Part shown: positions 33,743-42,136 of the stretch, one piece after another | How the letters are laid out: the number at the start of each line of letters is the position of its first letter | Numbering within the stretch: the stretch's first letter is position 1 | Assembly: GCF_034120055.1 (NCBI RefSeq) | Contig: NZ_CP139368.1 | Coordinates: forward strand, 2,170,001 to 2,234,000 | DNA from: Microbacterium rhizosphaerae | GTDB lineage: Bacteria; Actinomycetota; Actinomycetes; Actinomycetales; Microbacteriaceae | Direction: 5' to 3' | DNA length: 64,000 bases | Translations under genes and position numbers: made by a program | Notes under the pieces: model-generated | The model's database searches: none | Seen by the model: the letters and a program-made list of their open reading frames with translations, nothing else | Told to the model about the DNA's origin: nothing

Positions 33743-35185
33743 ATGAGACGCGCGAAGATCGTCGCAACCCTGGGGCCCGCCACATCGTCGTACGAGATGG
33801 TTCGCGCCATCATCGACGCCGGTGTCGACGTGGCCCGCCTCAATCTCAGTCATGGCGATTACTCGCTGCATGACGCCAACCTCGCCAATGTGCGGCGCGC
33901 CGCGGACGACGCAGGACGCGCCGTCGCCGTGCTGGTCGACCTGCAGGGTCCGAAGATCCGTCTCGGACGCTTCTCCGACGGCCCGCACGAGCTCGCCCCG
34001 GGCGACATCTTCAAGATCACCATCGAGGACATCCCCGGCACGAAGGACATCTGCTCCACGACCTTCAAGGGTCTGCCGCAGGACGTCAAGCCGGGCGACT
34101 TCCTCCTCATCGACGACGGCAAGGTCCGCGTCCAGGTCATCGAGACCGACGACCTCGTCGTGACCACGAAGGTCGTCGTCGGCGGTGCCGTGTCGAACAA
34201 CAAGGGCATCAACCTTCCCGGCGTCGCGGTCAACGTGCCCGCGCTGTCCGAGAAGGACGAGGCGGACCTGCGCTGGGGCCTGCGCGCCGGCGCCGACCTC
34301 ATCGCCCTCTCGTTCGTGCGCGATGCGAAGGACGTCCAGCGGGTGCACGTGATCATGGCGGAGGAGGGGCGTCACGTCCCGGTCATCGCGAAGATCGAGA
34401 AGCCCCAGGCCGTCGACAACCTCGAGGAGATCGTCAACGCGTTCGACGGCATCATGGTCGCGCGCGGCGACCTCGGCGTCGAGCTCCCGCTCGAGGCCGT
34501 GCCGATCGTGCAGAAGCGCGCCGTCGAGCTCGCGCGGCGCAATGCCAAGCCCGTCATCGTGGCGACGCAGATGCTCGAGTCGATGATCACGAGCCCGGTG
34601 CCGACCCGCGCCGAGACGAGCGACGTCGCCAACGCCGTCCTCGACGGCGCGGACGCGGTCATGCTCTCCGGCGAGACGAGCGTCGGGGAGTACCCGGTCG
34701 TCGTCGTCGAGACGATGGCCCGCATCATCGAGTCGACCGAGGACCACGGCCTGGAGCGCATCCTGCCCCTGACCACCAAGCCGCGCACGCAGGGCGGCGC
34801 GATCACGCTCGCCGCGAGCGAGGTCGCGGACTTCGTCGAGGCCCGCTACCTCTGCATCTTCACGGAGTCGGGGGACTCGGCACGCCGCATGTCGCGCCTG
34901 CGCTCGAAGATCCCGATGATCGCCTTCACTCCCGATCCCGGGATCCGGCGCCGCATGGCGGTCACGTGGGGCATCCACTCGACACTCGTCGAGCACGTGC
35001 AGCACACCGACCGCATGTTCATCCAGGTCGACGACTACCTGCTCTCGAACGACCTCGCGAAGGTCGGCGACAAGGTGGTCGTGATCTCCGGATCCCCTCC
35101 CGGGATCATCGGATCGACGAACGACATCCGCGTCCACAAGGTCGGCGACGCCGTCCACGGAGCGGCTCCGATCTATCGTCAGTAG
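33743..35185 (+). CDS. pyk: Pyruvate kinase
   Basis: Last step of glycolysis, PEP to pyruvate with ATP. It has 480 residues: MRRAKIVATLGPAT, RLNLSHGDY, DLQGPKIRLG, the catalytic Lys and metal-site Glu in PVIAKIEKPQAVDN, VARGDLGVELP, ATQMLESM, MLSGETSVGEYP, then the C-terminal allosteric domain. ATG at 33743 starts directly at the conserved RAKIVATLGP. Followed by a hairpin terminator. Confidence 0.97.
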   Translation: MRRAKIVATLGPATSSYEMVRAIIDAGVDVARLNLSHGDYSLHDANLANVRRAADDAGRAVAVLVDLQGPKIRLGRFSDGPHELAPGDIFKITIEDIPGTKDICSTTFKGLPQDVKPGDFLLIDDGKVRVQVIETDDLVVTTKVVVGGAVSNNKGINLPGVAVNVPALSEKDEADLRWGLRAGADLIALSFVRDAKDVQRVHVIMAEEGRHVPVIAKIEKPQAVDNLEEIVNAFDGIMVARGDLGVELPLEAVPIVQKRAVELARRNAKPVIVATQMLESMITSPVPTRAETSDVANAVLDGADAVMLSGETSVGEYPVVVVETMARIIESTEDHGLERILPLTTKPRTQGGAITLAASEVADFVEARYLCIFTESGDSARRMSRLRSKIPMIAFTPDPGIRRRMAVTWGIHSTLVEHVQHTDRMFIQVDDYLLSNDLAKVGDKVVVISGSPPGIIGSTNDIRVHKVGDAVHGAAPIYRQ

Positions 35186-35206
35186 CGAATTACGACACGT
35201 CTCGCG

Positions 35207-35237
35207 GAGGCCCGTGCCCTATCGGGGTGCGGGCCTC
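35207..35237 (+). terminator. Hairpin terminator after pyk
   Basis: GAGGCCCG (35207-35214) pairs with CGGGCCTC (35230-35237), extended inward by TGCCC/GGGTG (two G-U pairs) around a 5-nt loop. It lies 21 nt after the pyk stop. Confidence 0.7.
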
Positions 35238-35272
35238 TATGCTGGGCTCACAATCGTGAAAGGGCGGTGTCC

Positions 35273-35650
35273 GTGTTCTTCTGGTGGATTCTCTGGGCGT
35301 TCTATTTCTTCGCCTACTTCTATGTCATCTTCTTCGTCATCCGCGATCTGTTCCGTGACGACAAGCTGAACGGGTGGCTGAAGGCGCTGTGGATCATCCT
35401 GCTGATCTTCGTGCCGTTCCTGACCGGTCTGATCTATGTCATCGCGCGGGGCAACGGCATCGCCGAGCGCGAGTACGCGGCGCGCTCATACGGTGTCGCC
35501 GAGTCGGACGACTACACGCCGACGGCCTCCGCGGACCCGGCCGGTGATATCGCAAAGGCGCAGGCATTGCTGGAGTCGGGCGCGATCTCGCAGGGCGAAT
35601 TCGACGCACTCAAGAGCAAGGCGCTCGGAAACAAGTACTACGGCGCATAA
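35273..35650 (+). CDS. Small membrane protein with PLDc_N-type segment and SHOCT-like C-terminus
   Basis: A 125-residue protein. Two membrane segments (about residues 2-24 and 39-57) joined by RDLFRDDKLNGWLKALW resemble the phospholipase D-nuclease N-terminal (PLDc_N) domain. The last 30 residues, IAKAQALLESGAISQGEFDALKSKAL, form a SHOCT domain, a short motif thought to mediate oligomerisation. There is no nuclease domain. Two in-frame GTG codons exist, 35267 and 35273; 35273 is preferred because GAAAGGG (35258-35264) is then 8 nt upstream. Function unknown. Confidence 0.8.
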   Translation: MFFWWILWAFYFFAYFYVIFFVIRDLFRDDKLNGWLKALWIILLIFVPFLTGLIYVIARGNGIAEREYAARSYGVAESDDYTPTASADPAGDIAKAQALLESGAISQGEFDALKSKALGNKYYGA

Positions 35651-35656
35651 CGACGG

Positions 35657-35699
35657 ATGCAGGAGCGGATGCCTCGGCCCGAGGCATCCGCTCCTGCAT
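35657..35699 (+). terminator. 20-bp perfect hairpin between the SHOCT-type gene and tRNA-Leu
   Basis: Bases 35657-35676 are the exact reverse complement of 35680-35699, loop GCC. It begins 6 nt after the SHOCT-type gene stop and ends 10 nt before the 3' end of the oppositely oriented tRNA, so it may stop transcription from both sides. Confidence 0.75.
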
Positions 35700-35709
35700 G
35701 TCCGGATCG

Positions 35710-35792
35710 TGCCGGTGGTGGGAGTCGAACCCACACGCCCTCACGGGCAACCGAGTTTGAGTCGGTCGCGTCTGCCATTCCGCCACACCGGC
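35710..35792 (-). tRNA. tRNA-Leu (anticodon CAA)
   Basis: Read on the minus strand, the 83-nt sequence starts GCCGGTG and ends CACCGGC plus discriminator A, a perfect 7-bp acceptor stem. The anticodon loop CTCAAAC is held by CCGA/TCGG, giving anticodon CAA for UUG codons. The long variable arm (TTGCCCGTGAGGGCG region) and the T-arm GGGTTCGACTCCC mark it as a class II tRNA. CCA is not encoded. In a 70% GC genome UUG is a rare codon, so this is a minor isoacceptor. Confidence 0.96.
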
Positions 35793-35819
35793 CGGCGTCG
35801 TTCGACAAGAACCATACCG

Positions 35820-35825
35820 TAGGAT
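35820..35825 (+). promoter_or_regulatory. -10 hexamer TAGGAT placed for leaderless pdtaR start
   Basis: TAGGAT, 6 nt, then GTG at 35832. No Shine-Dalgarno sequence. It lies just upstream of (behind) the 5' end of the divergent tRNA-Leu. Confidence 0.55.
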
Positions 35826-35831
35826 TCAAAG

Positions 35832-36443
35832 GTGACTGAGCAAGAGACCAACGGGACGAGCGCTCCTCGACGCGTCGTCGTGGCCGAGGACGAATCGCTG
35901 ATCCGCCTCGACATCGTCGAGATCCTGCGCGACAACGGGTTCGACGTCGTCGGCGAGGCCGGCGACGGCGAGACCGCCGTGCAGCTGGCCACCGAGCTTC
36001 GTCCCGACCTGGTGATCATGGATGTGAAGATGCCGCAGCTCGACGGCATCTCCGCCGCCGAGAAGCTCAGCAAGAACCACATCGCCCCCGTCGTGCTGCT
36101 GACCGCGTTCAGCCAGAAGGAGCTCGTGGAGCGGGCGAGCGAGGCCGGTGCCCTCGCCTACGTCGTGAAGCCGTTCACGCCGAACGACCTGCTGCCGGCG
36201 ATCGAGATCGCGCTGGCACGCCACGACCAGATCATCACCCTCGAGGCCGAGGTCGCCGACATGGTCGAGCGCTTCGAGACCCGCAAGCTCGTCGACCGCG
36301 CGAAGGGCCTGCTCAACGAGAAGATGGGGCTCAGTGAGCCCGAGGCCTTCCGCTGGATCCAGAAGGCGTCCATGGACCGCCGCCTCACGATGCAGGACGT
36401 CGCGAAGGCGATCATCGAGCAGCTGGCCCCCAAGAAGAGCTGA
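35832..36443 (+). CDS. pdtaR: ANTAR-domain response regulator, PdtaR type
   Basis: A 203-residue two-component regulator. Receiver domain at about 13-128 with acidic pocket VVAEDESLIRLD and phospho-acceptor D64 in DLVIMDVKMP, switch Thr in LLTAF and Lys in YVVKPF. A coiled-coil linker leads to an ANTAR RNA-binding domain at about 140-198 (AKGLLNEKMGLSEPEAFRWI). ANTAR proteins act by preventing transcription termination at paired hairpins. The cognate kinase PdtaS is not in the window. Same neighbourhood (near polA) as Rv1626. Confidence 0.93.
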   Translation: MTEQETNGTSAPRRVVVAEDESLIRLDIVEILRDNGFDVVGEAGDGETAVQLATELRPDLVIMDVKMPQLDGISAAEKLSKNHIAPVVLLTAFSQKELVERASEAGALAYVVKPFTPNDLLPAIEIALARHDQIITLEAEVADMVERFETRKLVDRAKGLLNEKMGLSEPEAFRWIQKASMDRRLTMQDVAKAIIEQLAPKKS

Positions 36444-36458
36444 GGACCGCCCTTCGAG

Positions 36459-36491
36459 CGAAGCCGCGTCGCCGCAAGGCGCGCGGCTTCG
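36459..36491. terminator. Bidirectional hairpin between convergent pdtaR and hotdog gene
   Basis: CGAAGCCGCG (36459-36468) pairs with CGCGGCTTCG (36482-36491); after one bulged T, CGCC pairs with GGCG across a GCAA tetraloop. It sits in the 66-bp gap between two convergent genes and can serve both. Confidence 0.75.
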
Positions 36492-36509
36492 ATGTCGAGG
36501 GTCCCGGAC

Positions 36510-36935
36510 TCAGTCGACGGACTTGATGTAGTTCGTGATGCGGATCGTCGAGCAGCGCCGGCCCTGATCGTCGGACACGACGATCTCGTGGACGGTCATG
36601 CTGCGGCCCAGGTGGATGGGCGTGCAGACCCCGGTGACGAGACCCGAGGTCGCCGAGCGTGTGTGCGTGGCGTTGAGGTCGACTCCGACGGCGAGCTTGC
36701 CGGGCCCGGCGAACATGTTGGCGGCCATGGAGCCGAGGGACTCCGCGAGCACGACGTATGCTCCGCCGTGCATGAGCCCCACCGGTTGCGTGTTGCCCTC
36801 GACGGGCATCGTCGCGACGCATCGTTCGACCGAGAACTCGGTGAAGGTGAGGCCCATCTTCTCGCCCAGTGCGCCCATTCCGCGCTGCGCCGCCCAGAGC
36901 AGGCCGTTGACGTCGTCGGGGGGATTGTCGGTCAT
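36510..36935 (-). CDS. Hotdog-fold thioesterase, PaaI family
   Basis: A 141-residue single hotdog domain. The family signature NTQPVGLMHGGAYVVLAESLGS carries the His-Gly-Gly of the central helix and the Glu commonly used for catalysis; VGVDLNATHTRS and VTGVCTPIHLGRS form the sheet. Members hydrolyse acyl-CoA thioesters (phenylacetyl-CoA or menaquinone-pathway DHNA-CoA in relatives); the substrate here cannot be read. It is divergent from polA with 69 bp between starts. A neighbour of polA in many actinobacteria. Confidence 0.88.
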   Translation of the reverse strand: MTDNPPDDVNGLLWAAQRGMGALGEKMGLTFTEFSVERCVATMPVEGNTQPVGLMHGGAYVVLAESLGSMAANMFAGPGKLAVGVDLNATHTRSATSGLVTGVCTPIHLGRSMTVHEIVVSDDQGRRCSTIRITNYIKSVD

Positions 36936-36992
36936 CGTGCACCTTCGCTGCCGGGGCCGGCATCGAGCGCCGGAGGTGTCCGCAGCCCTCGG

Positions 36993-36998
36993 TAGTCT
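36993..36998 (+). promoter_or_regulatory. -10 hexamer TAGTCT placed for leaderless polA start
   Basis: TAGTCT, 6 nt, then GTG at 37005; no ribosome binding site between them. Confidence 0.55.
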
Positions 36999-37004
36999 GA
37001 CAAG

Positions 37005-39638
37005 GTGACGGACTCCGCAAAGCCTACCCTGCTCGTCGTCGACGGTCATTCGCTCGCGTACCGGGCGTTCTACGCCCTGCCCGTCGAGAACTTCTCGACG
37101 AAAGACGGCCAGCACACGAACGGCATCTACGGATTCCTCTCGATGCTCGTGAACCTCATCAAGGCCGAGCGACCGACGCACATGGCCGTCGCCTTCGACA
37201 CGTCGCGCGTCTCCTTCCGCACCGAGCAGTACCCGGAGTACAAGGCGAACCGCTCCGAGACGCCGGCGGAATTCCGCGGGCAGATCCCCATCCTGCAGGA
37301 CTGCCTCGCCGCGATGAGCATCCCGGTCCTCCTGAAAGAGGGCGTCGAGGCCGATGACATCCTGGCGACGCTCGCGACGCAGGGCGTCGCACAGGGCTTC
37401 GACGTGCTCGTGTGCTCCGGCGACCGCGACACCATCCAGCTCGTCACCGACGAGGTCACGCTGCTGTACCCGAACGTGCAGGGTGTGTCCCAGCTGAAGC
37501 GATACGACCCCGCGGCGGTGCGCGAGCGGTACGGCGTGGAGCCGGCGCAATATCCCGAGATCGCGGCGCTCGTCGGCGAGACGAGCGACAATCTGCCGGG
37601 CGTGCCGAAGGTCGGCGAGAAGACCGCTGTCAAGTGGCTCACCCAGTACGGCTCGCTCGAGACACTGCTCGACAACGCCGACAAGATCACCGGCGTCGTG
37701 GGCGGCAACCTCCGCGAGCACCTCGAGGACGTCCGGCGCAACCGGGCGCTCAACCGACTGGTGCGCGACGTCGAGCTTCCGATGGGGCCGGCCGACCTCG
37801 AGGTCAAGCCGATCGACGCCGTCGCCGTGCGCGACATCTTCTCGCGGCTCGAGTTCCGCACGCTGCTGCCCAGAGTGTTCGAGGCTGCGGGGGAGTCCGC
37901 CGACGCCGCCGTCGCACAGCCGTCGCAGGCGGCGCCCGCCGTCGCCGAACTCGACGCCGCCGAGCTTGCCGCGTGGCTGGGGGCCGCCGAGGGAGACGTC
38001 GGCGTCACGCTCACGATCGCGGGCGGCCTTCCGACGCGCATCGGATTCGCGACGCGGGATGCCGCGGCCGAGGCGAGCTGGATGCCGGAGGTGGCGGCAT
38101 CCATCGCCCCCTGGCTGGCATCCGACGCGCCCAAGGTGTTCGCGGACGCGAAACCGCAGCTGAAGGCGCTGGCGCGCGCGGGGGCCGAGGTGGGCGGCAT
38201 CTCCTACGACGTGTCCCTCGCGGGCTGGCTCATGCGCCCGAGCTTCCCGGACAAGACCCTCGGCGATCTCGTCGACCGCTACCTGCACGAGAAGCTTCCG
38301 GAGGCCGACCCCAACCAGCTGGTGCCCGAGACCGAGGGCGCCACGCCCGCTCAGCTCTCCTGGTACACGCTCCGGGTCGCCGACGCGCTGCGGGCAGAGC
38401 TGCCGGCGCGCGTCACGGGGGTGCTCGAGACGATCGAGCTTCCGACTCTGCGCACACTCGCCGACATGGAGCTCGCGGGCGTCGCCGTATCGCACGAGAA
38501 GCTGAGTGCGTTCTCCGCGGAACTCGGCGCGCGCGCCGACGCGGTGGCCGTCGAGGCGTACGCCACGATCGGCCGTGAGGTGAACCTCGGCTCGCCGAAG
38601 CAGCTGCAGGAGGTGCTGTTCGACCAGCTCGCGCTGCCGAAGACGCGCAAGACGAAGACCGGCTACTCCACGGACTCGACCGCGCTCATCGATCTGCAGG
38701 AGACGAACCCGCATCCGTTCCTCGAGCAGCTGTCGCAGCACCGCGAGGCGACGAAGCTCCGCCAGATCATCGAATCGCTGGATGCGGCGATCGGCGCCGA
38801 CGGCCGGATCCACACGACCTATGTGCAGACCGGCAGCCAGACCGGACGCCTGTCGAGCACCGACCCCAACCTCCAGAACATCCCGATCCGCACGGACGAG
38901 AGCGGGCGCATCCGGGCAGCCTTCGAGGTCGGCGAAGGATACGAGACGCTCCTGACGGCGGACTACTCGCAGATCGAGATGCGCATCATGGCGCACCTCT
39001 CCGGCGACCCGGGGCTGATCGAGGCGTTCAACTCGGGGGAGGACCTGCACCGCTTCGTCGGCGCTCGGGTGTTCGGCGTCGAGCCGTCCCAGGTCACGCC
39101 CGCGATGCGCACCAAGGTCAAGGCGATGTCGTACGGGCTCGTCTACGGCCTCTCCGCGTTCGGGCTGTCGAAGCAGCTGCGCATCGAGCAGTCCGAGGCG
39201 AAGCAGCTCATGATGGAGTATTTCGCGCGCTTCGGCGCGGTCCGCGACTATCTCCGCTCATCGGTGGAGACCGCGCGCATCGAGGGCTACACCGAGACGA
39301 TCTTCGGCCGACGCCGCCCGTTCCCCGACCTGACGAGCCCCAACCGGGTGCTCCGCGAGAACGCCGAACGTGCCGCGCTGAACGCCCCGATCCAGGGGAG
39401 TGCGGCCGACATCATGAAGATCGCGCTGTTCCGCATCCATGACGAGTTCCGTGCGGCATCGCTCTCGTCGCGGGTCCTCCTGCAGATCCACGACGAGCTC
39501 GTCGTCGAAGTCGCGCCGGGGGAGTGGGATGCGGCGGCGGCCATCGTGAAGGACCGGATGGGCGATGCCGCCGAGCTGTCGGTGCCGCTCGACGTGCAGA
39601 TCGGCCGCGGTGCCGACTGGAACGAGGCCGGCCACTGA
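37005..39638 (+). CDS. polA: DNA polymerase I
   Basis: Repair and Okazaki-fragment polymerase, 877 residues. The 5' nuclease domain occupies about 1-290 (DGHSLAYRAFYALP, EADDILATLA, SGDRDTIQLV, GETSDNLPGVPKVGEKTA). The middle domain (about 300-480) lacks the DxE and other metal ligands of a proofreading exonuclease. The polymerase domain has SQTGRLSSTDPNLQNIP, motif A DYSQIEMRIMAH, the O-helix KAMSYGLVYGLSAFG and motif C QIHDELVVE. The GTG start is 6 nt after a -10 hexamer. Loss of proofreading is common in actinobacterial Pol I. Confidence 0.97.
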   Translation: MTDSAKPTLLVVDGHSLAYRAFYALPVENFSTKDGQHTNGIYGFLSMLVNLIKAERPTHMAVAFDTSRVSFRTEQYPEYKANRSETPAEFRGQIPILQDCLAAMSIPVLLKEGVEADDILATLATQGVAQGFDVLVCSGDRDTIQLVTDEVTLLYPNVQGVSQLKRYDPAAVRERYGVEPAQYPEIAALVGETSDNLPGVPKVGEKTAVKWLTQYGSLETLLDNADKITGVVGGNLREHLEDVRRNRALNRLVRDVELPMGPADLEVKPIDAVAVRDIFSRLEFRTLLPRVFEAAGESADAAVAQPSQAAPAVAELDAAELAAWLGAAEGDVGVTLTIAGGLPTRIGFATRDAAAEASWMPEVAASIAPWLASDAPKVFADAKPQLKALARAGAEVGGISYDVSLAGWLMRPSFPDKTLGDLVDRYLHEKLPEADPNQLVPETEGATPAQLSWYTLRVADALRAELPARVTGVLETIELPTLRTLADMELAGVAVSHEKLSAFSAELGARADAVAVEAYATIGREVNLGSPKQLQEVLFDQLALPKTRKTKTGYSTDSTALIDLQETNPHPFLEQLSQHREATKLRQIIESLDAAIGADGRIHTTYVQTGSQTGRLSSTDPNLQNIPIRTDESGRIRAAFEVGEGYETLLTADYSQIEMRIMAHLSGDPGLIEAFNSGEDLHRFVGARVFGVEPSQVTPAMRTKVKAMSYGLVYGLSAFGLSKQLRIEQSEAKQLMMEYFARFGAVRDYLRSSVETARIEGYTETIFGRRRPFPDLTSPNRVLRENAERAALNAPIQGSAADIMKIALFRIHDEFRAASLSSRVLLQIHDELVVEVAPGEWDAAAAIVKDRMGDAAELSVPLDVQIGRGADWNEAGH

Positions 39639-39719
39639 TCCGCGCCGGGCTGCACGGGCGTCGGCGGCCTTCCCCGGGGGACCCGGCACCACACTTTGCG
39701 GCACCGGATGCCGAGTGCC

Positions 39720-39725
39720 TAGGCT
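39720..39725 (+). promoter_or_regulatory. -10 hexamer TAGGCT placed for leaderless DUF885 start
   Basis: TAGGCT is followed by 7 nt and the ATG at 39733. No ribosome binding site. Confidence 0.5.
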
Positions 39726-39732
39726 CGTGGTC

Positions 39733-41406
39733 ATGACTGAACCCGAACGCAACCCGACGCCGATCGACACGATCGCCGACGCCTGGGTCGATTCCCTGGC
39801 CGAGCTGTCGCCGACGCTCGCGACGTACATCGGCCGCTCGGAGTACAACGATCGCTACGGCGACTACTCGCCCGAGGGCGAGGAGCGCTTCGCGGACACG
39901 GTGCGCTCGACCCTCGCGGCGCTCGAGAGCGCTGAGCCCGTCGACGAGATCGATGCGATCACGAAGGCCGACCTCACCGGAGAGCTGCGCCTCGAACTCG
40001 ACCTCCACGAGGCGAAGTGGCACCTGCGCAAGCTCAACGTCATCGAGTCGCCCGCGCAGGAGATCCGCAGCGCCTTCGACCTCATGCCGACCGACACCGT
40101 CGACGACTGGTCCGTGGTGGCCCGGCGCCTCGGCGCGGTGCCCGGCGCGATCGACGGCTTCATCGAGACGCTCCGCGAGGGCATCAATCAGGGCATCGTG
40201 CCGGCACGACGTCAGGTGAACGAGGTCGCGGTCCAGATCGACCGCTACACGAGCGACGACGGCTTCTTCGCGTCCTTCGTCGGCACGGCGACACCGGCAG
40301 AGGGGCAGCTGCCCGCATCCCTCGCCCGCGACCTGGCCGACCAGTCGGGTGCTGCCCGTGTGGCTTACGAGAAGCTCGCCGAGTTCCTCCGAGGCGAGCT
40401 CGCCCCCGCAGCAGGGGAGAAGGACGCCGTGGGCCGCGAGCTCTACGCGTTGCACTCCCGCCGCTTCCTCGGAGCGGTCATCGACCTCGACGAGACCTAC
40501 GACTGGGGCCGTGAGGAGCTCGACCGGATGGTGGCCGAGCAGACCGCCATCGCGAACGAGATCAAGGCGGGTGCCTCCGTCGAAGAGGCCGTCGCGTTCC
40601 TCGAGGGCGACGCCAGCCGACAGCTGAAGGGCACGGAGGCGCTTCAGGAGTGGATGCAGGCCACCAGCGATCGTGCGATCGAGGAGCTCGGCAAGACCCA
40701 CTTCGACATCCCGGACCCGATCCGCAAGCTCGAGTGCATGATCGCGCCGACGAATGAGGGCGGCATCTACTACACCGGCCCGACCGACGACTTCTCGCGG
40801 CCCGGCCGGATGTGGTGGTCGGTTCCCGAGGGAGTCGACACGTTCGACACGTGGCGCGAGCTGACGACGGTGTACCACGAGGGCGTCCCCGGTCATCACC
40901 TGCAGATCGCGCAGGGCACCTACAACCGCGCTCAGCTGAACACCTGGCGGCGCCTGCTCGCCGGCACGTCCGGCCACGCCGAGGGCTGGGCGCTGTACGC
41001 GGAGCGGCTCATGGAGCAGCTGGGCTACCTCGAAGACCCGGCCGACCGTCTCGGCATGCTCGACGGGCAGCGGATGCGGGCCGCCCGCGTCGTGCTCGAC
41101 ATCGGGGTCCACCTCGAGAAGCCGCGCCTCGACGGCACCGGTACCTGGGATGCGGACTACGCGCTCGAGTTCATGCGCCGCAACGTCAACATGTCCGACC
41201 AGTTCATCCGCTTCGAGGTGAACCGCTACCTCGGCTGGCCGGGCCAGGCTCCCTCGTACAAGGTCGGCCAGCGCATCTGGGAGCAGGTACGCGACCAGGT
41301 GAAGGCGGCCGAGGGCGACTCGTTCTCGATCAAGGCGTTCCACAAGCGGGCGCTCGACATGGGCGGTGTCGGCCTCGACACGCTGCGCACGGCGCTCACG
41401 AGCTGA
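39733..41406 (+). CDS. DUF885 family metallopeptidase-like protein
   Basis: A 557-residue, mostly helical soluble protein of the DUF885 family. The zinc-peptidase-like motif TTVYHEGVPGHHLQ contains H382, E383 and H388, with a downstream SGHAEGWALYAERL that supplies another Glu. The spacing HExxxxH differs from the classical HExxH, as is normal for DUF885. No signal peptide or membrane segment is seen, so the protein is probably cytoplasmic. Substrate unknown. It lies where rpsA follows polA in mycobacteria, so conserved synteny breaks here. Confidence 0.88.
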   Translation: MTEPERNPTPIDTIADAWVDSLAELSPTLATYIGRSEYNDRYGDYSPEGEERFADTVRSTLAALESAEPVDEIDAITKADLTGELRLELDLHEAKWHLRKLNVIESPAQEIRSAFDLMPTDTVDDWSVVARRLGAVPGAIDGFIETLREGINQGIVPARRQVNEVAVQIDRYTSDDGFFASFVGTATPAEGQLPASLARDLADQSGAARVAYEKLAEFLRGELAPAAGEKDAVGRELYALHSRRFLGAVIDLDETYDWGREELDRMVAEQTAIANEIKAGASVEEAVAFLEGDASRQLKGTEALQEWMQATSDRAIEELGKTHFDIPDPIRKLECMIAPTNEGGIYYTGPTDDFSRPGRMWWSVPEGVDTFDTWRELTTVYHEGVPGHHLQIAQGTYNRAQLNTWRRLLAGTSGHAEGWALYAERLMEQLGYLEDPADRLGMLDGQRMRAARVVLDIGVHLEKPRLDGTGTWDADYALEFMRRNVNMSDQFIRFEVNRYLGWPGQAPSYKVGQRIWEQVRDQVKAAEGDSFSIKAFHKRALDMGGVGLDTLRTALTS

Positions 41407-41412
41407 GCCTCG

Positions 41413-42051
41413 TCACTCCTGACCGGCGCGGGGGTTGTAGGACAGGAGTTCTACGACCTCCGCGTCCGTCGTCTGGGTGAAATCCTCGTAGTACTGGCCG
41501 ACGGCCCAGAATCCGCGCTCCGGATGGGCGCACACGTACTCGTCGATCGCGTCGTGGGGCGGACGCCAATCCGCGGGAGCGACCGGCACCGCGAGCACCA
41601 CCCGACCCGCATCGCGGTGCTTCAGCTCCTGGCACGCGGCCGTCGCGGTGGCCCCGGTCGCCACGCCGTCGTCGACGACGATCGCCGTCCGACCCCGCAG
41701 GTCGATCTCGTCCGACGCGAACACGGCGACCCGGCGGTTCAGCTCGACGCGTTCGAGGTCCTCGATGAAGGCGAGCTGCTCCGCCGTGACAGCGGCGTGG
41801 CGCACGGCGTCGGGGTTCACGACCGTGATGCCGGAGGCGATGGCGCCGATGGCGAACTCGGTGTTCGACGGGGCTCCGAGTTTGCGGACGACGACGGCGG
41901 CGAGCGGCGCGCCGAGCGCCCGGGCGACCTCGGCGGCCACCACGACACCGCCCCGCGGGATGCCGAAGACCACCGCATCCGGGTAGCTGTTCGCGCCCAG
42001 CACCTGTGCGAGCTCCCTGCCCGCGGCCGATCGATCCGCGAAGATGACCAT
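41413..42051 (-). CDS. Phosphoribosyltransferase family protein
   Basis: A 212-residue protein with a type I phosphoribosyltransferase fold: FGIPRGGVVVAAEVA near the N-terminus, then a PRPP loop AIVVDDGVATGATATAA near residue 125. Proteins of this sort are often annotated as putative phosphoribosyltransferases and occur beside dienelactone hydrolase-type genes; the acceptor base is unknown. The ATG at 42051 is chosen over longer upstream frames because it starts at the conserved MVIFADRSAAGRELA and lies 6 nt after a TATCGT hexamer. Confidence 0.85.
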   Translation of the reverse strand: MVIFADRSAAGRELAQVLGANSYPDAVVFGIPRGGVVVAAEVARALGAPLAAVVVRKLGAPSNTEFAIGAIASGITVVNPDAVRHAAVTAEQLAFIEDLERVELNRRVAVFASDEIDLRGRTAIVVDDGVATGATATAACQELKHRDAGRVVLAVPVAPADWRPPHDAIDEYVCAHPERGFWAVGQYYEDFTQTTDAEVVELLSYNPRAGQE

Positions 42052-42057
42052 GTCGCC

Positions 42058-42063
42058 ACGATA
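42058..42063 (-). promoter_or_regulatory. -10 hexamer TATCGT placed for leaderless start at 42051 (minus)
   Basis: On the minus strand TATCGT is followed by 6 nt (GGCGAC) and ATG. GGCGAC is not a good ribosome binding site. Confidence 0.5.
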
Positions 42064-42136
42064 CGTCGCACCGGGATGCGGGGGAATGCCCCCGGCTCCG
42101 CCCCCGTTGCATCCATGTGAATGAAAGGCGGTCCGC